A DNA stretch of 5,580 bases. It comes from Planctomycetota bacterium (GTDB lineage Bacteria > Planctomycetota > Phycisphaerae > UBA1845). Positions 5,226 to 5,580 of this stretch are shown here, piece after piece. The first letter of the stretch is position 1; each line of letters opens with the position of its first letter. Under the pieces are notes generated by a model that did not search any database, was not told the origin of the DNA, and saw only the letters and a program-made list of their open reading frames with translations. Position numbers and translations under genes: made by a program. The DNA lies in the NCBI GenBank assembly GCA_022563615.1, contig JADFMZ010000229.1, positions 1-5,580 on the forward strand, given 5' to 3'.

Positions 5226-5271
5226 CGCGGGCTGAAGCCCGCGGCTCGGAGCCTTTGAATGCCAAGGGCAT
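5226..5271. repeat. REP-like cluster of three inverted repeats between nuoC and nuoD
   Basis: Three palindromes are packed end to end. CGCGGGCT (5226-5233) and AGCCCGCG (5236-5243) form a perfect 8-base inverted repeat. GGCTC (5243-5247) and GAGCC (5249-5253) form a second, sharing one base with the first. ATGCC (5259-5263) and GGCAT (5267-5271) form a third. The core GGGCTGAAGCCC type is, to my knowledge, a common dispersed palindrome in planctomycete and some other GC-rich genomes, but only one copy lies in this window. In the message these would form stable hairpins that could tune the stability or ratio of the nuoABC and nuoD parts of the operon. Confidence 0.55.
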
Positions 5272-5298
5272 AATCATAACGATGCGTAGAAACGTGCC

Positions 5299-5580
5299 AT
5301 GACGACGACACCGACAGAGGAACCGTCCGTCGCGCCGGCCACCTATGTGCGGGAGGAGCCTGGCGGCGACGTTTGGGTTCTGAACCTGGGGCCTCAGCAC
5401 CCCGCCACCCATACGACGCTGCGTCACGTGCTGGAGCTGGACGGGGAGCGCATCCTCAGTTGCACGGTGCACATCGGCTATCTGCACAGCGGGTTCGAGA
5501 AGCTCGGCGAGCATCTCAATTACAATCAGTACGTGGTGGTTACGGATCGGATGAACTACATCTCGCCGATGGCCAACAAC
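5299..5580 (+). CDS. nuoD: NADH-quinone oxidoreductase subunit D (49 kDa), N-terminal part
   Basis: Only the first 94 codons are present; the gene continues past the right edge. NuoD forms the quinone-binding cavity of complex I together with NuoB. Visible family features are LNLGPQHPATHTTLR (28-42) with His34 and His38, the IGYLHSGFEKLGEH stretch (59-72) and VTDRMNYISPMANN at the edge (81-94). Tyr87 is the conserved quinone-contacting tyrosine, and His38 and Tyr87 appear at the same numbers as in the Thermus homologue Nqo4. The usual Gly after THx is Thr here, a known-looking variant. The ATG at 5299 is the first start after an in-frame stop at 5287 and has no clear Shine-Dalgarno. It shares ATGA with the stop of a tiny upstream frame (5282-5302). 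Confidence 0.95.
   Translation, partial: MTTTPTEEPSVAPATYVREEPGGDVWVLNLGPQHPATHTTLRHVLELDGERILSCTVHIGYLHSGFEKLGEHLNYNQYVVVTDRMNYISPMANN

Overview
The window is GC-rich bacterial chromosomal DNA with all recognisable genes on the plus strand. A planctomycete or close relative is the best guess. This is an inference from three things: the solitary Flp-like pilin, the NuoD variant reading HPATHTTLR instead of the more usual HPxTHG, and the GGGCTGAAGCCC-type dispersed palindrome. No marker gene proves it.

Layout. Positions 1-332 are AT-richer and hold no convincing gene. They hold a promoter-like sequence (49-78), several perfect or near-perfect hairpins, an intrinsic terminator (206-237), another long hairpin (249-283) and a strong ribosome binding site. 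This arrangement fits either a small RNA of about 150 nt or a leader with transcription attenuation for the next gene. That gene (333-515) encodes a short Flp-type prepilin with an atypical C-terminus. It is followed by a protein of unknown function with a helix-turn-helix-like segment (524-1213).

Positions 1308-3407 hold two sugar-nucleotide genes: a DegT/DnrJ/EryC1/StrS-type PLP aminotransferase resembling WbpE, and a UDP-glucuronate decarboxylase (UDP-xylose synthase). They probably supply precursors (an amino sugar and UDP-xylose) for surface polysaccharide. A strong Shine-Dalgarno overlapping the aminotransferase stop codon suggests the two are co-transcribed.

After a 258-base gap with a terminator-like hairpin, an AT-rich stretch and three tandem hairpins, the respiratory complex I operon begins: nuoA, nuoB, nuoC and the first 94 codons of nuoD, which runs off the right edge. 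nuoA/nuoB and nuoB/nuoC overlap. nuoC and nuoD are separate genes, with a 97-base spacer holding three back-to-back inverted repeats that look like a dispersed REP-type element. NuoA is a membrane-arm subunit. NuoB carries the terminal cluster N2. NuoC and NuoD complete the quinone-reducing connecting module.

The genes are largely ordinary. The most interesting parts are the three structured non-coding stretches (49-332, 3413-3638, 5226-5271) and the unrecognised HTH-like protein. I see no defence system, CRISPR array, transposase, tRNA or rRNA.
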